Source: Brevibacillus brevis (GTDB lineage Bacteria; Bacillota; Bacilli; Brevibacillales; Brevibacillaceae). Taken from it: 64,000 bases of DNA. Positions 1 to 9,262 of this stretch are shown here, piece by piece (positions within the stretch are counted from its first letter, which is position 1; each line of letters opens with the position of its first letter). The notes beneath the pieces were generated by a model, which was given only the letters and a program-made list of their open reading frames with translations, did not search any database and had not been told where the DNA came from. The position numbers and the translations under genes were made by a program. Location of the stretch: NCBI RefSeq assembly GCF_022026395.1, contig NZ_CP041767.1, positions 2,946,501 through 3,010,500 on the forward strand. The letters are read 5' to 3'.

Positions 1-3000
1 CGCAATTGGCCCGCGTCTGGGAGCAAGTGCTGAATGTGGAACATGTAGGGGTTCTGGATGATTTCTTTGCAATTGGCGGTCATTCCCTACGTGCGATGAG
101 TGTGATTTCGAGCATGCATAACGAATATCAAGTCGATATTCCGCTTCGTATTTTGTTCGAAAAACCGACGATTCAGCAATTGGCTGCACACATCGAAGAG
201 ACAGCAAGAGGATATGTCATTTCGATCCAACCAGCACCTGCGCAAGAGTATTACCCTGTTTCATCGGCTCAAAAGCGCATGTATATCCTCCATCAGTTCG
301 AGGGAGTCGGCATCAGCTACAATATGCCTTCGACTATGCTGATCGAAGGAAAGCTGGAACCGGAACGATTAGAGACAGCGTTCAAGCGGCTGATTGCGCG
401 ACATGAAAGTCTTCGTACGTCTTTTGCCGTTGTAAATGGAGAACCTGTTCAGAAGATTCACGAGGAAGTATCTTTTGAACTTTCGTATACAACGATCACA
501 GAAGATCAGGCACAAGAGGTTCTTTCATCCCTTGTTCAGCCATTCGATCTGGGGGTAGCGCCGTTGCTTCGCGTCCGTCTCCTGCATATCGGAGAAGATC
601 GTCATGTGCTCTTTACCGACATGCATCACAGCATTTCCGACGGTGTATCCTCCGGCATTCTCCTGTCTGACTTAGTGAAGTTGTACCAAGGGGATGTTTT
701 GCCAGAGCTGCGAATCCAGTACAAGGACTTCTCCGTATGGCAACGGGAGCTTTTTGAGTCCGATGCCTTCAACAAGCAAGAACAGTACTGGGCTCAAGTG
801 TTTGCAGACGAAATTCCAGTGCTGAACCTGCAAACAGATTTCACCCGACCAAGCATTCAAAATTTCGCAGGAGATCAGTATAGCATCGGAACCGGTAAAC
901 AGCTTATGGAAGGCTTGAACCAGCTGGCTCGAGAAACGGGAACGACACTGTATATGGTGCTCCTCGCGACGTACAACGTACTGCTTTCCAAATATTCCGG
1001 GCAAGAGGACATCATCGTCGGCACGCCGATTACAGGTAGATCCCATGCTGATCTGGAACCAATCGTCGGTATGTTTGTCAACACATTGGCGATGAGAAAC
1101 AAGCCGCTTGCTGGGAAAACATTCACCGAGTTGTTGCTGGAAGTCAAGCAGAATGCACTGGACGCTTATGTTCATCAGGATTATCCGTTTGAGGAACTGG
1201 TGGAAAAACTCGACATTCCGCGAGACTTAAGCAGAAACCCGCTCTTCGACACGATGTTTACTGTGCAAAACAACACGGATGATGCTATCGACTTGCTCGG
1301 CTTGACACTCGCTCCTTTCATGACTGATCAGGCTGGCAACCATTCCAAATTTGATTTGACGTTGATTGCCACAGAAGAGCGTGAAGAGATTCGCATTGGC
1401 GTGGAGTACAGCACAAGCTTGTTTACGAGAGAGACAATTGAACGGTTAAGCAACCACTTCATGGCTATTGCCCAAATCGTTGTGCAAAACCCGCATATCC
1501 GCTTGAGCGAAATCGATATGCTCTCGACGGAAGAGAAGCAGCAAATTTTCGGGAAGTTCAATGATACAGGTGTTAGCTACGTACCGGACAAAACGATGCA
1601 TCAATTATTCGAAGAGCAAGTCGCGAAGACGCCAGATCAGGCAGCCATTCTCTTTAACGGTCAGTCACTGACGTACAGCGAGCTCAATGAGCGGGCCAAC
1701 AGACTGGCAAGAGTTTTGCGCACCAGGGGAGTTGGACCCGATCGTCTTGTAGCAGTCATGGCGGAGCGTTCACCAGAGATGATCATTGGCATCCTCGGTA
1801 TCTTAAAGGCAGGCGGAGCGTATGTTCCAATCGACCCGGCTTATCCGCAAGAACGCATCCAGTACCTGCTTGCGGACAGCAACGCAGCACTGCTTCTCTG
1901 CCAATCTCATTTATCAGAACTATTGTCTCGCGTGTCGAGCGGTCTTGACTGGCTTGATCTGAACGCAGAGCATGACAACAAGATGGATGGCTCCAATCTC
2001 TCATCACTCAATCAACCAACTGATCTCGCCTATGTAATCTATACATCGGGTACGACCGGTAAGCCGAAGGGCGTTATGATTCCACATCGAGGAATCGTCA
2101 ATTGCTTGCAGTGGAGAAGAGATGAATATGGATTCGGACCGGGAGACAAGGCGTTGCAGGTATTCTCATTTGCCTTCGATGGGTTTGTAGCCAGCTTGTT
2201 CGCTCCGCTTTTCGGAGGTGCTACTTGCGTCTTGCCGAGAGAGGAAGAAGCGAAAGATCCGGTAGCGCTGAAAAAGCTGATTGCCTCGACGGAAGTCACA
2301 CATTACTACGGTGTACCGAGTCTGTTCCAGGCAATTCTGGATTGCTCGACTGCTGCCGACTTCTCACCTCTGCGTTGCGTGACACTGGGAGGCGAGAAAC
2401 TACCTCCGCAGCTTGTGCAAAAAACGAAAGAAAAGCATCCAGCAATCGAGATCAACAATGAATACGGTCCGACCGAAAACAGCGTCGTCACCACCATCTC
2501 TCGTTCGATTGAAGCGGGGCAAGATATCACGATTGGACGACCGCTAGCCAATGTACAGGTTTACATCGTAGATACGCAACATCATTTGCAACCGATTGGC
2601 GTAGTGGGAGAGCTATGCATCGGAGGACCAGGACTGGCAAGAGGTTATTTGAATAAACCAGAGCTCACTCAAGAAAAGTTCGTTCCGAATCCGTTTGTGC
2701 CAGGGGAGCTCATGTATAAAACGGGTGACTTGGTGAAATGGCGGACGGATGGCACGATCGATTACATCGGCCGGGCTGACGAACAGGTGAAGGTGAGAGG
2801 GTACCGCATCGAGATCGGGGAGATCGAGAGCACTATACTTGCTTACGATGGCATCGATCAGGCAGTGGTAGTTGTGCAAGAGGATGACGTAACGGCCGGA
2901 CAGTATCTTTGCGCTTATCTCGTCCCAGCAGCAGAGGTATCCATTTCCGAGCTGAGAAGGTATCTGGCGAAGGAACTGCCTGCTTACATGGTTCCAAGCT

Positions 3001-4082
3001 ATTTTGTCCAGTTGGATCAACTGCCGCTTTCAGCCAATGGAAAAGTGGATCGCAAAGCGTTGCCGAAGCCAAAGCCATCGGATGCGGCCTCACGTGAGTT
3101 CGTGGCCCCAAGAAGTGCGACTGAGCATCAATTGGCTGCCATTTGGCAGGAAGTTTTGGGGATAGAACCAATCGGCATCACTGACCATTTCTTTGAACTG
3201 GGTGGGCACTCATTGAAAGCAACACTGTTAGTTGCAAAGGTGTATGAGTACATGCAGATTGAACTTCCGTTAAACCTTATCTTCCAGCATCCAACCATTG
3301 AGAAGGTAGCCGATTTCATCACGCACAAGAACTTCGAGGGCAACTCCGGTGGTCCCATTCTCTTAAATGAAGAGACGGCGAGAAAGGTATTCTGCTTTAC
3401 GCCGATTGGAGCCCAAAGTGTCTATTACCAAAAGCTTGCTGATGAAATCAAGGGCGTCTCCTTGTATAGCTTTGATTTCATCCAAGAAGACAATCGACTT
3501 GAGCAGTACATCGAAGCCATTGTAGCGATTGATCCAAAAGGACCCTATACGCTCATGGGGTATTCCTCTGGAGGCAATCTGGCATTTGAAGTCGCAAAAG
3601 AACTGGAGAACCAAGGATATGTCGTGACCGATCTCATCTTGTTCGATTCGTACTGGAAAGACAAGGTGATGGAGAGGACTCTGGCGGAAACAGAGAGTGA
3701 CATTGCCCAGTTATTTGCCGAAATTGGTGAGAACATCGAGATGTTCAACATGACGCAAGAAGACTTCAATTTGTACGCTGCCAATGAATTCGTCAAGCAA
3801 AGCTTCATTCGAAAAACGGTCAGCTACGTGATGTACCACAATCAACTGATCAATACGGGTGCAACGAACGCAGCGATCCATCTCATTCAATCAGAGCTGG
3901 AATCGGGCGAAGAAGATCTGGCCGCAGTCAAATGGAATGAAGCCGCTTGGACACAGGCTACGAAACGACTGATGACGTACGAAGGGTACGGTATCCACTC
4001 CAGAATGTTGGGTGGAAATTACGTGACAATGAATGCCTCCATCCTCCGAGACATCCTGCAAGAGCTGTTCATTCTGAAATAA
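1..4082 (+). CDS. NRPS, terminal Leu-type module with thioesterase (TycC/GrsB-like), 5' partial
   Basis: This is the 3' end of a non-ribosomal peptide synthetase that starts upstream of the window. About 1,358 residues are visible. In order they hold the end of a carrier domain (GGHS, Ser27 counted from base 6), a condensation domain with HHSISDG near residue 207, an adenylation domain (TSGTTGKPKG near 680), a second carrier domain (GGHSLKA near 1070) and a type I thioesterase (GYSSGG, Ser1187; a His lies in the C-terminal HSRML motif). Reading the adenylation pocket against PheA gives D-G-A-Y-T-G-E-V-V-K. That is the leucine code I know from the last modules of tyrocidine and gramicidin S synthetases. 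The thioesterase should release, and probably cyclise, the peptide. There is no epimerase domain, so the last residue should be L-Leu. Which decapeptide-like product is made cannot be told from this fragment. Confidence 0.93.
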   Translation, partial: QLARVWEQVLNVEHVGVLDDFFAIGGHSLRAMSVISSMHNEYQVDIPLRILFEKPTIQQLAAHIEETARGYVISIQPAPAQEYYPVSSAQKRMYILHQFEGVGISYNMPSTMLIEGKLEPERLETAFKRLIARHESLRTSFAVVNGEPVQKIHEEVSFELSYTTITEDQAQEVLSSLVQPFDLGVAPLLRVRLLHIGEDRHVLFTDMHHSISDGVSSGILLSDLVKLYQGDVLPELRIQYKDFSVWQRELFESDAFNKQEQYWAQVFADEIPVLNLQTDFTRPSIQNFAGDQYSIGTGKQLMEGLNQLARETGTTLYMVLLATYNVLLSKYSGQEDIIVGTPITGRSHADLEPIVGMFVNTLAMRNKPLAGKTFTELLLEVKQNALDAYVHQDYPFEELVEKLDIPRDLSRNPLFDTMFTVQNNTDDAIDLLGLTLAPFMTDQAGNHSKFDLTLIATEEREEIRIGVEYSTSLFTRETIERLSNHFMAIAQIVVQNPHIRLSEIDMLSTEEKQQIFGKFNDTGVSYVPDKTMHQLFEEQVAKTPDQAAILFNGQSLTYSELNERANRLARVLRTRGVGPDRLVAVMAERSPEMIIGILGILKAGGAYVPIDPAYPQERIQYLLADSNAALLLCQSHLSELLSRVSSGLDWLDLNAEHDNKMDGSNLSSLNQPTDLAYVIYTSGTTGKPKGVMIPHRGIVNCLQWRRDEYGFGPGDKALQVFSFAFDGFVASLFAPLFGGATCVLPREEEAKDPVALKKLIASTEVTHYYGVPSLFQAILDCSTAADFSPLRCVTLGGEKLPPQLVQKTKEKHPAIEINNEYGPTENSVVTTISRSIEAGQDITIGRPLANVQVYIVDTQHHLQPIGVVGELCIGGPGLARGYLNKPELTQEKFVPNPFVPGELMYKTGDLVKWRTDGTIDYIGRADEQVKVRGYRIEIGEIESTILAYDGIDQAVVVVQEDDVTAGQYLCAYLVPAAEVSISELRRYLAKELPAYMVPSYFVQLDQLPLSANGKVDRKALPKPKPSDAASREFVAPRSATEHQLAAIWQEVLGIEPIGITDHFFELGGHSLKATLLVAKVYEYMQIELPLNLIFQHPTIEKVADFITHKNFEGNSGGPILLNEETARKVFCFTPIGAQSVYYQKLADEIKGVSLYSFDFIQEDNRLEQYIEAIVAIDPKGPYTLMGYSSGGNLAFEVAKELENQGYVVTDLILFDSYWKDKVMERTLAETESDIAQLFAEIGENIEMFNMTQEDFNLYAANEFVKQSFIRKTVSYVMYHNQLINTGATNAAIHLIQSELESGEEDLAAVKWNEAAWTQATKRLMTYEGYGIHSRMLGGNYVTMNASILRDILQELFILK

Positions 4083-4102
4083 GATCGAGGCTTTGTGATG
4101 AT

Positions 4103-4131
4103 TCCCCTTGGGAACACGATTTCCAAGGGGA
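4103..4131 (+). repeat. Intergenic hairpin between NRPS and ABC exporter
   Basis: A 9-bp inverted repeat (TCCCCTTGG / CCAAGGGGA, 11-base loop) sits 21 bases after the NRPS stop and 35 bases before the transporter start. No T-run follows, so it is not a normal terminator. It could mark an mRNA processing or stabilising point inside the operon; this is inference. Confidence 0.5.
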
Positions 4132-4165
4132 GTTCATCCATTACATCCTTGGAGAGGAGCAGCAA

Positions 4166-5947
4166 ATGATTTTTACCAAGCAAGCTCAGCACAGAAAGAA
4201 AGAGCCCGTGTTTGGCTGGATACTCTCATATGTAAAGCCTTATCGAGGTTGGGTCATGATTTGTATCATTGCCTCGCTCCTTGTGGCTGTTGCAGACATT
4301 TGGATGGGAATCCTGATCAAAACCATGGTTGAACATACGAACAACTTCGACAAGCTGGTCAGTATTGCCCTTATCATTTTTTGTCTGACCATCGTCGGTT
4401 TTCTCTCAAAATATTTCATCACGTATTCGGCAGCTAGATTTAGTGCAAGAGCCATGAGAGATTTGAAAAACAGCATGGCTTCTCATCTTGAAAAAGTCCC
4501 CATGTCCACGATGGATAAATTTCATTCTGGCGATCTCGTTTCTCGCTTAACAACGGATGCCCAAATCTTGCAAAGCTTTTTGCAAAAGCATTTCTATCAG
4601 CTTTTTTATTTGCCGGTTGTTTTTGTCGGAGCTCTTGGACTGTTGTTGACGATCAATTGGAAGTTAATCATCTTCAGCGTTGCAATCCTCCCCGTCGCTA
4701 TCGCGATCACAGGGTGGATGAGCAGACCGCTTCAAAAATATTCGGAGCAAATGCAGGACCATCTGGGTAAAACGAACGCAATCGCTCAGGATACGCTTTC
4801 CGGGATTCACATGGTCAAAGCTTTTCAATTGGAAGGTGTCCTGTATCGTAAATACCATGCGGGTATGAAGCAGGTTTTGAAAAATGCGTTCCAGGCAGAG
4901 AAGAAACGTGCGTGGATGACAGCACCAGGGATTTTATTGTTTTCTTCCCCCATTCTGTTTTTTGTTGCTTATGGTGGGTACTTGATTCAGGCGGGAGAAT
5001 TGGATCTGGGCAGCTTGGTCGTTTTCAGCTATTTGCTTCACTTCATTATCGAACCTCTTTCACTCGCGCCCGTGTTGTTTGCCCAAGTACAAGAGACCTC
5101 AGGTGCGGCAAAGCGGCTGCAAGAAATTTTTTCACAGCCAGTTGAACAAAATGATCTGCCTGCGATTCCTGTTGATCCACAAGCGATTCCTGTACAGTTT
5201 GAGAACGTTACGTTTGGCTACGATCAGGTAAGGATTCTTGATGATGTTAGCTTTACGTTACATCCAAATAAGACCGTTGCGTTAGTTGGTGCAAGCGGAA
5301 GTGGAAAGAGCACCATCATGAAATTGCTGTGCGGGTTTTATCAAATGGAACCGGGCAACGGAAGACTCAATGTATTCGGGCATTCCATGACGGAGTGGAA
5401 TATGCCGGACATGCGGAGCTATCTTTCCATGGTTTCTCAGGATACGACGCTATTTCCCGTGTCTATTGCGGAAAATATCTCATATGGACGAATTGATGCG
5501 ACACAAGACGAGATTATCGCAGCGGCAAAAGCAGCCAATGCGCATCACTTTATCATGGAGCTGCCGCAAGGATATCAAACAAAAGTGGGAGAACGAGGCT
5601 CTCGTTTATCCGGAGGACAGAAACAGCGGATCGCGATTGCCCGAGCGATTTTGAAGGACGCCCCGATTCTGCTGCTGGATGAACCAACGTCTGCTTTAGA
5701 TACAGAATCGGAAGCTCTGGTACAGGAAGCACTGGAAAATGTAATGAAAAATCGGACGGTTCTCGTCATTGCTCATCGACTGTCTACGATAAAAGACGCG
5801 GATGAAGTGCTCGTTTTGGAGCAAGGACAAATTGTTGAACGGGGTACACATTATGATTTGCTTGCCCAAGACGGCGCTTACACCAGATTGTATCAAAAAC
5901 AGTTTGCCACAGAGACGCACAGCTCACTGGCAGCAGGGAGGGTATAG
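4166..5947 (+). CDS. ABC exporter, fused membrane and ATPase domains (TycD-like)
   Basis: This 593-residue half-transporter has an N-terminal six-helix membrane domain (about residues 30-320) and a C-terminal ATPase. The ATPase shows Walker A GASGSGKST near 374, the LSGGQ signature near 480 and Walker B ILLLDEPTS near 500. I placed the start at the ATG at 4166, preceded by GGAGAGGAG, rather than at an earlier in-frame codon that overlaps the NRPS gene. The size fits TycD, the first of two exporter genes behind the tyrocidine synthetase genes. The second exporter gene follows after two bases, so a heterodimer exporting or giving immunity to the peptide is likely. The exact substrate is inferred from position only. 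Confidence 0.92.
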   Translation: MIFTKQAQHRKKEPVFGWILSYVKPYRGWVMICIIASLLVAVADIWMGILIKTMVEHTNNFDKLVSIALIIFCLTIVGFLSKYFITYSAARFSARAMRDLKNSMASHLEKVPMSTMDKFHSGDLVSRLTTDAQILQSFLQKHFYQLFYLPVVFVGALGLLLTINWKLIIFSVAILPVAIAITGWMSRPLQKYSEQMQDHLGKTNAIAQDTLSGIHMVKAFQLEGVLYRKYHAGMKQVLKNAFQAEKKRAWMTAPGILLFSSPILFFVAYGGYLIQAGELDLGSLVVFSYLLHFIIEPLSLAPVLFAQVQETSGAAKRLQEIFSQPVEQNDLPAIPVDPQAIPVQFENVTFGYDQVRILDDVSFTLHPNKTVALVGASGSGKSTIMKLLCGFYQMEPGNGRLNVFGHSMTEWNMPDMRSYLSMVSQDTTLFPVSIAENISYGRIDATQDEIIAAAKAANAHHFIMELPQGYQTKVGERGSRLSGGQKQRIAIARAILKDAPILLLDEPTSALDTESEALVQEALENVMKNRTVLVIAHRLSTIKDADEVLVLEQGQIVERGTHYDLLAQDGAYTRLYQKQFATETHSSLAAGRV

Positions 5948-5949
5948 GC

Positions 5950-7749
5950 ATGTTCATCAAGAGTTTGATGCGGGAACTACTTCAACTGCTGTCGTTTATG
6001 AAATCGAAAAAGCGAGCGTATATATTGGGACTCGTAGGAGACGGAATCGGTCAAGCAGCTGTATTGGTATCTTTACCTTTCGTATTCATGGATCTGACGG
6101 ATTTTGCGAACACAAAAGACCCTGCTTTATTAACCAGAGCGATTGCCACCATGGCTGTGATGTTCCTCTTGCTAAGTATCCTGTCTCCATTTTTCAGCTA
6201 CATCTATCGTCGATGCGTCCGTGAGCTCATTGCCAACATTCGGCTTCATGTCTATCAACGTTTGAGCAAGCTGCCTTTCGATTACTATGAGCAGCACCAT
6301 TCGGGAGATACGATGTCGAGACTGGGCAATGATGTTGTCCTCATGGAAAACGCGTACGCAGAGCAATTGAAAACATTGAGCATCATCCTGCTGTCACTGA
6401 TTGGCTCGATCATAGGAATGTTTGCAATGGATTGGAAAATTGCCGTCGTCTTGTTGATCGTAAGCGCATTGACTCTTTATGTGAATACGCTGTTTGCCAA
6501 GTCTGTACGGCGCATTGGAGACCGAATGCAGCAGCAGATGGGGATTGGGACAGAAAGATTAAACGATTTTTTGTCTGGGTTGCCCATCATCAAAATGTTT
6601 CATTTACATAACGTTGTGACCGCCCGTTACACGGCAGCAAATGAAGAAGTAGCTTCGTCTGCCATCAAACAAGGGCATAAACACGGATTATTGGAAGGGA
6701 CCAATTTCTTCATCCAATTCGTAAGCTTCGGAGGAATGCTTGTTTTTGGAATCATGATGGTGTCCAAACAAATAATCGGGTTGGGTGTGCTGGTTGCTCT
6801 GGTTCAACAACAGATGCTTGTAACACTGGCCTTTCTCCAGCTTGGCCAAGTCATTACAGCGTTGCAGAGCTCGCTAGCTGGCGCTTCTCGGGTTGTCGAT
6901 TTTCTGAATGAACCTCTCGAACCGGAAGAGTATCAGCAGAGCACCGACAAACACCAGTATTGCGAAAGCATGCTGAAACTGGAGCAGGTCGTTTTCGGAT
7001 ACAACGAAGATACAAATGTGCTGGATGGTGTTTCGTTACGAGTCGAGCAAGGCCAAATGGCTGGCCTAGTCGGATCGAGTGGAAGTGGAAAAAGCACCGT
7101 CATGAAACTTCTGTTAGGGTATTACCCACCTGCGAGCGGCTCTCTTTATTTACTGGGCAAGCCCATGGGCGCCTATTCTCTCGCAGAAATCAGAAGCTTG
7201 ATCTCATACGTGCCTCAGGATGCCTTTTTGTTCGAAGGAACGATTGAAGACAATATCCGTTACGGCTGCTTGAATGCTTCGGAAGAGGATGTCATCCAGG
7301 CAAGCAAAGCTGCGTATGCGCATGATTTTATTATGGAACTGCCAGATGGCTACCAGACAAAAACAGGAGAACGCGGTGCCAAGCTATCCGGCGGCCAGCG
7401 TCAGCGAATTGCCATTGCCAGAGCTATCTTGAAAAATGCACCGATTCTTTTACTGGACGAAGCAACCTCTGCTTTGGATGCAGAATCGGAATATTGGGTG
7501 CAGCAAGCATTAACTGCACTCATGAAAGATAAAACAGTACTTGTCATCGCTCATCGCCTGTCGACTGTAGAGGCTGCCGATGTGATTTACGTGATGGATC
7601 AAGGAAAGGTTATCGAGCAAGGGCGCCATGTGGAATTAATGCAGTACAACGGCATCTATGCCAACTTGTATGAAGTGCAGCAGCGAAAGGATCGAGCAGA
7701 TCAAATGAGTAGCCTGGAATTGACCGAAAGAAGGGTGAGCGCTACATGA
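5950..7749 (+). CDS. ABC exporter, fused membrane and ATPase domains (TycE-like)
   Basis: This 599-residue half-transporter has the same layout as its neighbour: a membrane domain over roughly the first 310 residues and an ATPase with GSSGSGKST near 374, LSGGQRQR and ILLLDEATS. Both proteins carry complete ATPase motifs, so neither site looks degenerate. The ATG lies two bases after the upstream stop behind AGGGAGG, and its own stop overlaps the start of the phosphopantetheinyl transferase gene (ATGA). This tight coupling supports a heterodimeric exporter made together with the synthetase. It resembles TycE by order and size; the cargo is inferred. Confidence 0.92.
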   Translation: MFIKSLMRELLQLLSFMKSKKRAYILGLVGDGIGQAAVLVSLPFVFMDLTDFANTKDPALLTRAIATMAVMFLLLSILSPFFSYIYRRCVRELIANIRLHVYQRLSKLPFDYYEQHHSGDTMSRLGNDVVLMENAYAEQLKTLSIILLSLIGSIIGMFAMDWKIAVVLLIVSALTLYVNTLFAKSVRRIGDRMQQQMGIGTERLNDFLSGLPIIKMFHLHNVVTARYTAANEEVASSAIKQGHKHGLLEGTNFFIQFVSFGGMLVFGIMMVSKQIIGLGVLVALVQQQMLVTLAFLQLGQVITALQSSLAGASRVVDFLNEPLEPEEYQQSTDKHQYCESMLKLEQVVFGYNEDTNVLDGVSLRVEQGQMAGLVGSSGSGKSTVMKLLLGYYPPASGSLYLLGKPMGAYSLAEIRSLISYVPQDAFLFEGTIEDNIRYGCLNASEEDVIQASKAAYAHDFIMELPDGYQTKTGERGAKLSGGQRQRIAIARAILKNAPILLLDEATSALDAESEYWVQQALTALMKDKTVLVIAHRLSTVEAADVIYVMDQGKVIEQGRHVELMQYNGIYANLYEVQQRKDRADQMSSLELTERRVSAT

Positions 7750-8453
7750 TTGCCATTTACGCTTTGAAATGTCCTGCTGTCATGGAGAAAGAGTCGTTCA
7801 ACCGATTTTTACAAGCACTGCCCGAAGAAAAACGGGAACGGGTCAATCGTTTCAGAAATCCGGCTGACTCCTATCGGGCGTTGCTCGCGGACGTGCTGGT
7901 ACGTTCTCTCATTTGTGAAGTCTACGAGATTTCCAATGACGAAATCGAGTATGACTACAATGCATACGGAAAACCTTTTTTGAAATCATTTCCCAACTTC
8001 TGCTTTAACGTCTCGCATTCCGGGGAATGGGTCGTCTGCGCCACGCATGACGCGCAGGTGGGGATTGATGTGGAGCAAATATGTCCGATTGATTTGGATA
8101 TTGCCACTCATTATTTTGCAACAGCCGAAGTAGAGGATCTCTTGGCAAAACATCCAGATGAACAGGTTTCATATTTTTACGACCTTTGGACTTTGAAGGA
8201 GAGCTATATAAAAGCGAGAGGCATGGGGCTATCCATCCCGTTGCAATCATTCGCCATAAGAAAAAACCTGGACCAATCGATTACGATATCGCAAAGTGAT
8301 TCCCGCGATGCTTGGGCATTTCATCAGTATGAGATCGATCCAGGTTACAAATTATCAGTATGCGCGACTGCCAATCGGTTTGCTGCTCAAGTAGTGATGA
8401 GGGATTTACAAGATTTGGATCAGGCTATTTTTCATAGAAAGATGTCGAGATAA
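7746..8453 (+). CDS. 4'-phosphopantetheinyl transferase, Sfp/Gsp type
   Basis: The 235-residue product transfers the phosphopantetheine arm of CoA to the carrier-domain serines of the synthetase. It shows the family motifs in order: FNVSHSG near residue 91, VGIDVEQ near 105 with the metal-binding acidic residues, and WTLKESYIKARG near 158. The length is normal for Sfp-type enzymes. Its ATG overlaps the exporter stop, so it is translationally coupled. The known tyrocidine operon has no such gene at this place, whereas gramicidin S has gsp nearby, so this order is a point of difference from the textbook clusters. Confidence 0.93.
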   Translation: MIAIYALKCPAVMEKESFNRFLQALPEEKRERVNRFRNPADSYRALLADVLVRSLICEVYEISNDEIEYDYNAYGKPFLKSFPNFCFNVSHSGEWVVCATHDAQVGIDVEQICPIDLDIATHYFATAEVEDLLAKHPDEQVSYFYDLWTLKESYIKARGMGLSIPLQSFAIRKNLDQSITISQSDSRDAWAFHQYEIDPGYKLSVCATANRFAAQVVMRDLQDLDQAIFHRKMSR

Positions 8454-8482
8454 TACGCAATGAGGAAAGGGAGGGGTAAGAG

Positions 8483-9211
8483 ATGAAATTGTTCTGCTTT
8501 CCGTACGCAGGTGGGCTTCCCAGCATCTATTACGGGTGGAAGCGGGTAGTGTCGCCAGCGTTATTGGAAATTGATCCATTCGAGGTACGGCCTTCATTAA
8601 TTGGCGATAGCATGGTTCTTTCCACCTCGTTTTATGAGGTCTTGGAGGATGTATACAACCGGATTACACCAGAGCTGGGGGAAGAACCTTTTGCCTTTTT
8701 TGGCCACAGTATGGGCGGATTAATTGCGTTTGAACTGACGCGAAAGCTGTTGCAGAATGGAAAGCCACTGCCCCAGCACTTGTTCCTGTCTGCCTCCCGC
8801 GTGCCACATGCGTATCAGAAGCTGGTGAAAACATACAACCTGCCGCATGACGAGTTCATCGAATCGCTTCGTACACTTGGGGGCACTCCCAATGAAGTTT
8901 TGGATAATCACGAGATCTTGGAGGTATTTTTGCCTATGATTCGCGCTGATTTCCAGGCCGTGCAAACTTATGAAATGAATTATGAGCTTCCCAAACAAAT
9001 CCCTGTCAATATGACGGTATTGTTTGGGAAAGAAGATTCTATTGAAATCCAAGATATTGTGGCATGGCGAGACTATTGCGGGGGAGAATGCAAATTTTAC
9101 CCCATGCCTGGTGGGCATTTCTTTATTCATCAGCAAATGAATACGATCATGGTGATTATTCAAGACACATTGAAGGTAGAACAGGCAGTTGCAATCCGTG
9201 CACCATTTTAA
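8483..9211 (+). CDS. Type II thioesterase of the NRPS operon
   Basis: This 242-residue stand-alone alpha/beta hydrolase removes wrongly loaded or stalled acyl groups from carrier domains. It begins LFCFPYAGG, typical of TycF/GrsT-like editing thioesterases. The nucleophile is Ser76 in GHSMGG, an Asp lies in LFGKEDS and the His in PGGHFFI. The start has a clear site (AAAGGGAGGGG). It lies 29 bases after the transferase gene and is the last gene of the recognisable synthetase operon. Confidence 0.93.
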   Translation: MKLFCFPYAGGLPSIYYGWKRVVSPALLEIDPFEVRPSLIGDSMVLSTSFYEVLEDVYNRITPELGEEPFAFFGHSMGGLIAFELTRKLLQNGKPLPQHLFLSASRVPHAYQKLVKTYNLPHDEFIESLRTLGGTPNEVLDNHEILEVFLPMIRADFQAVQTYEMNYELPKQIPVNMTVLFGKEDSIEIQDIVAWRDYCGGECKFYPMPGGHFFIHQQMNTIMVIIQDTLKVEQAVAIRAPF

Positions 9212-9262
9212 CAATTGTGTACGGCAACAATAAATCCAAAGGTGAAGGTTGGTGTTCTTTTC

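Noticed and set aside
672-1175. 167-codon minus-strand frame inside the NRPS condensation domain
   Set aside because: It is antisense to conserved domain sequence and has no motif or ribosome site.
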